DNA of 9,346 nucleotides from an uncultured Blautia sp. (GTDB taxonomy: Bacteria > Bacillota > Clostridia > Lachnospirales > Lachnospiraceae), in contig URYM01000057.1 of NCBI GenBank assembly GCA_900552095.1, positions 1 through 9,346 of the forward strand. The letters are read 5' to 3'. Shown here piece by piece: positions 6,305-9,346 of the stretch. Numbering within the stretch: position 1 is the stretch's first letter; the number at the start of each line of letters is the position of its first letter. A program made the translations under genes and the position numbers. The notes under the pieces are model-generated. The model was not told the origin of the DNA and did no database searches. It saw only the letters and a list, made by a program, of their open reading frames with translations.

Positions 6305-6904
6305 ATGAAAAAATTTCTGAAACACTGCAACAGAGGGCTGCTGCTGGGGCTCGCAGTTCTTCTGGGCCTTATCATTTATCTGAAGGCAAACAGCATGTGG
6401 TTTGAAAAATCAAAAGCGGAGATTGAAAATACCATCACCGAATATCTCACCGAAGTAAAAAAAGTAAACCTGGCTCCCACCGGAGAGAAAATCTCTCAAT
6501 GTCAGGCGCTCCTGGAACGGTTCTGGACTTCAAAAGGAATCCCCTCCGGTTACTACGGAGCGGAAAAGGCAGACATGAGCGCCTACCTGGACGCTCTCGC
6601 CAGTCAGGGAAACAAAACCGGAATCACAGACTACACCGATCTCTACCGGGATATCACCGTAAGCCAGTTCGGACCGGGCTGTGCAAAAGCCGCCCTCTCC
6701 TACAACGTCAGCTTTTCCCTCGACACCCCCCAGGCGGACTGCCCGATCCTAGGTCTGCAGGACGGATCCGTCGTCTACTACGGTGCGCCCCCCGCTCCCG
6801 AGACCAGCCAGATCAATCAGAATCTCGCTCTCGAGATCTATCTTCAGGAAAATGACGGAAAATGGCAGATTTCAAGTATTTCTGCCGAACCCCGGGAAGA
6901 ATAG
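6305..6904 (+). CDS. Membrane-anchored protein of unknown function, ABC operon
   Basis: This is a 199-aa protein that I do not recognise. The N-terminus MKKFLKHCNRG is basic and is followed by one hydrophobic segment at about residues 11-26, with no lipobox cysteine after it, so it is probably an N-terminal membrane anchor with the remaining ~170 residues outside the cell. That part starts with a charged helix-like stretch (SKAEIENTITEYLTEVKK) and continues into a region rich in Tyr, Ser and Gln with beta-type patterns (SYNVSFSL, NLALEIYLQENDGKWQISSI). The ending resembles NTF2-like or DUF-type extracellular domains, but this is only a guess. It is first in the operon: its TAG overlaps the ribosome binding site of the ABC ATPase, so it is co-translated with the transporter and may act as its accessory or substrate-sensing subunit. 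Confidence 0.82.
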   Translation: MKKFLKHCNRGLLLGLAVLLGLIIYLKANSMWFEKSKAEIENTITEYLTEVKKVNLAPTGEKISQCQALLERFWTSKGIPSGYYGAEKADMSAYLDALASQGNKTGITDYTDLYRDITVSQFGPGCAKAALSYNVSFSLDTPQADCPILGLQDGSVVYYGAPPAPETSQINQNLALEIYLQENDGKWQISSISAEPREE

Positions 6905-6913
6905 GAGGACGCT

Positions 6914-7858
6914 ATGGGAACAGCAATAGAAATCAGCCATGTAAGTAAATATTTTGGAAAACGAAAGGTGGTAGATGATCTTTCCTTCACCACCCAGACC
7001 GGCGAAGTCTTCGGATTTCTCGGCCCAAACGGCGCCGGCAAAACAACGACCATCAAGATGCTGGTGGGTCTGATCGGCATAGACGAGGGTTCCATCTCCG
7101 TCTGCGGCTCTGATGTCACCACCGATTTTGAAAAAGCCATGGCAAACGTGGGCGGTATCGTGGAAAATCCCGAGCTCTACCGTTATATGACCGGCTATCA
7201 GAATCTGAAACAGTACGCCCGCATGCGAAAAGGTGTGACCCGGGAACGGATTGACGAAGTCGTGGAACTGGTGGGCCTGTCCAACCGTATCCACGAAAAA
7301 GTATCCCGGTATTCTCTGGGCATGCGCCAGCGGCTCGGCGTAGCTCAGGCTCTGCTCCATCACCCGAAAGTACTGGTTCTGGATGAACCTACCAACGGAC
7401 TGGATCCGGCAGGCATCCGCCAGCTGCGGGATATCCTCCGCACCCTGGCTCACACAGAAGATATCTGCGTGCTGGTCTCCAGCCATCTGATGAGCGAAAT
7501 GCAGCTGATGTGCGACCGAGTGGCAATTCTGGTGAAAGGCCAGCTGATCCAGACAACTTCCGTGGAGGAACTGGTCACAAGTGTGAACGGACAGGAGACC
7601 CGGTACCGCTACCACGTGAGCGACCCGGAGATGGCCTCCGTCCTTCTGGCCGGCAATCCTTCCGTGAAGCTTGCGCCTGTCGATGAAGAACATCTGGAAC
7701 TTACCCTTCTCGAAGGTGCGGACGAAAAATCTCTGGCTCAGATCAACCAGCTTCTGATCTCCCAGGGTGTGGAACTCTACACAGCCGCTCCTGTAGAAGC
7801 TCAGCGTCTCGAGGACGCCTTTATCGAACTGACAAAGGGGGATACGCAAATTGCTTAA
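6914..7858 (+). CDS. ABC transporter ATP-binding protein, BcrA/LanF-like
   Basis: This is a 314-aa ATPase subunit that powers the adjacent permease. Walker A is GPNGAGKTT (37-45), the signature is YSLGMRQ (133-139), Walker B is VLVLDEP with Asp157 and the catalytic Glu158, the D-loop GLDP is at 162-165 and the H-loop is His191. At the Q-loop position the sequence reads GGIVENPELY with Glu84 in place of glutamine, as in bacitracin and lantibiotic immunity ATPases (the E-loop of LanF proteins). Residues 220-314 form the C-terminal extension usual in this branch. The start at 6914 has an AGGAGG that overlaps the stop of the preceding gene. The last 8 bases overlap the permease gene. Likely roles are export of, or resistance to, a membrane-acting peptide or lipid; the substrate is unknown. 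Confidence 0.94.
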   Translation: MGTAIEISHVSKYFGKRKVVDDLSFTTQTGEVFGFLGPNGAGKTTTIKMLVGLIGIDEGSISVCGSDVTTDFEKAMANVGGIVENPELYRYMTGYQNLKQYARMRKGVTRERIDEVVELVGLSNRIHEKVSRYSLGMRQRLGVAQALLHHPKVLVLDEPTNGLDPAGIRQLRDILRTLAHTEDICVLVSSHLMSEMQLMCDRVAILVKGQLIQTTSVEELVTSVNGQETRYRYHVSDPEMASVLLAGNPSVKLAPVDEEHLELTLLEGADEKSLAQINQLLISQGVELYTAAPVEAQRLEDAFIELTKGDTQIA

Positions 7859-9230
7859 ATTAATACAGAATGAATGGATTAAAATATTTTCAAAAATCAG
7901 CACTTACGTGCTCCTAGGGCTTACTCTGCTCCTGACTATGGGATACTCAATCCTAGCCCGTTCTCTGGGCGCCTACGAACCTCACTCCTACACCTATAAT
8001 GATTATGACTTAAATTCTGAGATCGCCTATCTGGAAAGCAGCCGGCCGGAAGGATATGAGGCCGACGTAAAGCGTTATCAGTTTATGCTGGACAACGGAG
8101 ACTCCTGGGATATGGACAGCTGGGAATTCAATGCCCTGACCGAAGTTTTCTCCGCCATCCAGTCTCCTCTTATCTATCAGGCAGACCAGTTATCCCCGGA
8201 GGAAACGGCTGCCCTGGAGGAGAAATTCAACGCCCTGACATCTTCCATTGTCAGCCATGATTTCCAGAGCTACGCAGCCCTGTGGATCCGGGAAATTGAA
8301 TCCCAGGATATTTCTGACAATATGAAAGACGCCCGCACCTTCCCCTATCAGTTTATGCTGGAAAATAATCTGGATCCCTCCGGAGATTCCTGGAAGATAG
8401 ATGCCGTCTCTGAACTGGGGGACGCTATGGTCCGCATGGCTTCTCTGGAAGATCAGCAGGCCCAGGGTTCCTACGTATCAGAAGAGTCCATGACGGAAGC
8501 TTCCGATACACTGGCTCTGGCTCAGTACCGTCTGGAACACGAGATCAGCAGCTATATGACGGAAGATGGAACTACCAACAGTCAGTACTGGCGCGCCCTT
8601 CTGGAAGGCGGAGTTCTTCTCACCTTTATCAGCGTGGTCATGATCGTGATCGCCGGCGGCTCCGTCGCAAATGAATTTTCCTCCGGTACGATCAAGTTCC
8701 TCCTGATCAACCCGGTAAAACGAAGCAAGATTATTATCAGCAAATTTCTCTCCCTCATGCTGCTCTGCGGCGCCATGATCCTGGGAATCTTCATGGTAAA
8801 CGGTCTCTTCGATCTGATCCTCTTCCGGGATGCGTTCGGCGTACCCATGCTGACGGTAGAACAGGGCACAGTCACAGAAGGAAGCGCTCTGCTTTACGCC
8901 TTAAAGCAGTACGCTTTAAACGGAATCACCATGATCGCCATGACGACCCTGGCTTTTATGATCTCTTCCCTCATGCGCAGCTCTGCCGTAGCGATCGGGA
9001 TCGGAGTCGCCTCCCTTCTCGGCGGCACCATGATCTCCTCTATTCTGGTTCAGTACGGCTGCGACTGGGGACGCTACCTGATCTTCTCCAACCTGAACCT
9101 GTCCCAGATCGCGGAGGGCTATGGGATGTACCCTAACCAGAGTCTCCTCTTCGCCCTGGGGGTACTGGCCGTCCATATGATAATCTTCCTCTTCACCGCC
9201 TTCGACGGCTTTACCCGGCGGGAGGTATAA
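7851..9230 (+). CDS. ABC-2 type permease with large repeated extracytoplasmic loop
   Basis: This is a 459-aa membrane subunit pairing with the upstream ATPase. TM1 is at about 18-36, then ~215 soluble residues face outside, then about five segments at 253-271, 299-323, 355-373, 378-400 and 431-450. The cytoplasmic motif ANEFSSGTIKFLL (273-285) after TM2 is typical of ABC-2 permeases of the antibiotic and Nat/Bcr groups. The external loop carries similar units starting YQFMLDN (Tyr76), YQFMLEN (Tyr166) and more distantly YRLEHEI (Tyr226), each followed by an acidic stretch with a conserved Ser-Trp or Tyr-Trp. The first two share a 17-base exact DNA match. The start is an unusual TTG at 7851 inside the end of the ATPase gene, preceded by AAGGGGG 10 bases away; no ATG gives an intact TM1. 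Translational coupling is likely. It ends 8 bases before the stop of a convergent partial gene. Confidence 0.92.
   Translation: MLKLIQNEWIKIFSKISTYVLLGLTLLLTMGYSILARSLGAYEPHSYTYNDYDLNSEIAYLESSRPEGYEADVKRYQFMLDNGDSWDMDSWEFNALTEVFSAIQSPLIYQADQLSPEETAALEEKFNALTSSIVSHDFQSYAALWIREIESQDISDNMKDARTFPYQFMLENNLDPSGDSWKIDAVSELGDAMVRMASLEDQQAQGSYVSEESMTEASDTLALAQYRLEHEISSYMTEDGTTNSQYWRALLEGGVLLTFISVVMIVIAGGSVANEFSSGTIKFLLINPVKRSKIIISKFLSLMLLCGAMILGIFMVNGLFDLILFRDAFGVPMLTVEQGTVTEGSALLYALKQYALNGITMIAMTTLAFMISSLMRSSAVAIGIGVASLLGGTMISSILVQYGCDWGRYLIFSNLNLSQIAEGYGMYPNQSLLFALGVLAVHMIIFLFTAFDGFTRREV
8076..8362 (+). repeat. 17-base direct repeat marking duplicated loop units
   Basis: TATCAGTTTATGCTGGA occurs at 8076-8092 and again at 8346-8362, exactly 270 bases (90 codons) apart and in the same frame. 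The downstream protein sequences are also similar (DSWDMDSW versus GDSWKIDA), so it reflects an internal duplication of the permease's extracytoplasmic loop and is not a mobile repeat. Confidence 0.75.
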
Positions 9231-9238
9231 CACTTTTT

Positions 9239-9308
9239 TCACACCATCATCGCCGCCAGGATCACACTGGCGGCGATTCCTGCAAAAGTGGCCAGAAGGG
9301 CGCCTGCC
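9239..9308 (-). CDS. Partial C-terminus of a probable membrane protein
   Basis: The minus strand from the contig edge reads 22 codons ending at a TGA (9241-9239). They form an unbroken hydrophobic, alanine-rich stretch containing FAGIAASVILAAMMV, typical of a C-terminal transmembrane helix. The gene would be convergent with the permease, with stops 8 bases apart. The rest is lost beyond the adapter at 9309. The evidence is only composition and frame, and part of it comes from the palindrome at 9249-9277, so the family cannot be named and the call is tentative. Confidence 0.42.
9249..9277. repeat. Perfect 11-bp GC-rich hairpin after the permease
   Basis: ATCGCCGCCAG (9249-9259) and CTGGCGGCGAT (9267-9277) are perfectly complementary across a 7-base loop. 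It lies 18 bases past the permease stop. No T-run follows on either strand, so it is not a classical intrinsic terminator, although it may stop polymerase or stabilise the mRNA 3' end. It falls inside the candidate minus-strand partial gene, where it would encode IAASVILAA. Confidence 0.6.
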
Positions 9309-9346
9309 CTGTCTCTTATACACATCTCCGAGCCCACGAGACCGTA
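9309..9346 (-). other. Synthetic Nextera i7 adapter, reverse complement (not genomic)
   Basis: CTGTCTCTTATACACATCT (9309-9327) is the Tn5 mosaic end, followed by the read-2 adapter remainder (9328-9342) and CGTA, the first bases of the same index seen at the left end. The 38 bases are the exact reverse complement of 12-49. Genomic sequence ends at 9308. Confidence 0.98.

Noticed and set aside
8916..9323. Minus-strand 135-codon frame starting MYKRQ
   Set aside because: Its first residues are translated from the adapter mosaic end, and the rest is antisense to the permease in a different frame from the candidate hydrophobic tail.
1..9346. Composite Tn5/IS50-like transposon bounded by inverted repeats
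   Set aside because: The repeats contain the complete Illumina read-2 adapter and a sample index, there is no transposase, and the genes between are ordinary chromosomal types.

Overview
The window is a short assembled contig from a Gram-positive Clostridia-type bacterium, most likely a gut Lachnospiraceae member. That assignment is an inference from strong AGGAGG-type ribosome binding sites, moderately GC-rich coding DNA with AT-rich promoters, and protein families typical of that group; no phylogenetic marker is present. Both extremities are synthetic. Positions 1-49 and 9309-9346 are Illumina Nextera i7-side adapter including the Tn5 mosaic end, so only about 50-9308 is genomic.

Layout, left to right: trxB (thioredoxin reductase, minus strand, 80-1003) is divergent from a DUF885 lipoprotein with an HExxPGH putative metallopeptidase motif (plus, 1136-2890). 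A dyad at 2897-2944 separates that gene from a convergent MarR-family regulator resembling FabT (minus, 2949-3389). The regulator is divergent from a two-gene operon (plus). The first gene encodes a 641-aa protein without a signal peptide that joins a ParB-like N-terminal region to a BMP/PnrA-type (basic membrane protein) ligand-binding domain (3557-5482). Fifteen bases later comes a calcineurin-like metallophosphoesterase with a D-x-E first motif (5498-6142). A strong intrinsic terminator (6146-6190) closes this unit. A second operon follows: a 199-aa membrane-anchored protein of unknown function (6305-6904), a BcrA/LanF-like ABC ATPase with a glutamate at the Q-loop position (6914-7858), and a six-TM ABC-2 permease with a large extracytoplasmic loop carrying internal repeats (7851-9230, TTG start, overlapping the ATPase). 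The contig closes with the apparent hydrophobic C-terminus of a minus-strand gene cut by the adapter (9239-9308).

Functionally, the most interesting part is 2949-6142. Two well-formed sigma-A-type promoters face away from each other, with dyad-symmetric DNA between them. This suggests that the MarR protein controls itself and the receptor/phosphoesterase pair. A BMP domain is normally the extracellular nucleoside-binding part of an importer. Here it appears cytosolic, fused to a ParB-like fold and coupled to a phosphoesterase, which suggests an intracellular nucleoside/nucleotide sensing or processing module of unknown function. The 6305-9230 operon looks like a peptide-antibiotic resistance or export ABC system. 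No RNA genes, CRISPR arrays, phage genes or natural mobile elements were seen.
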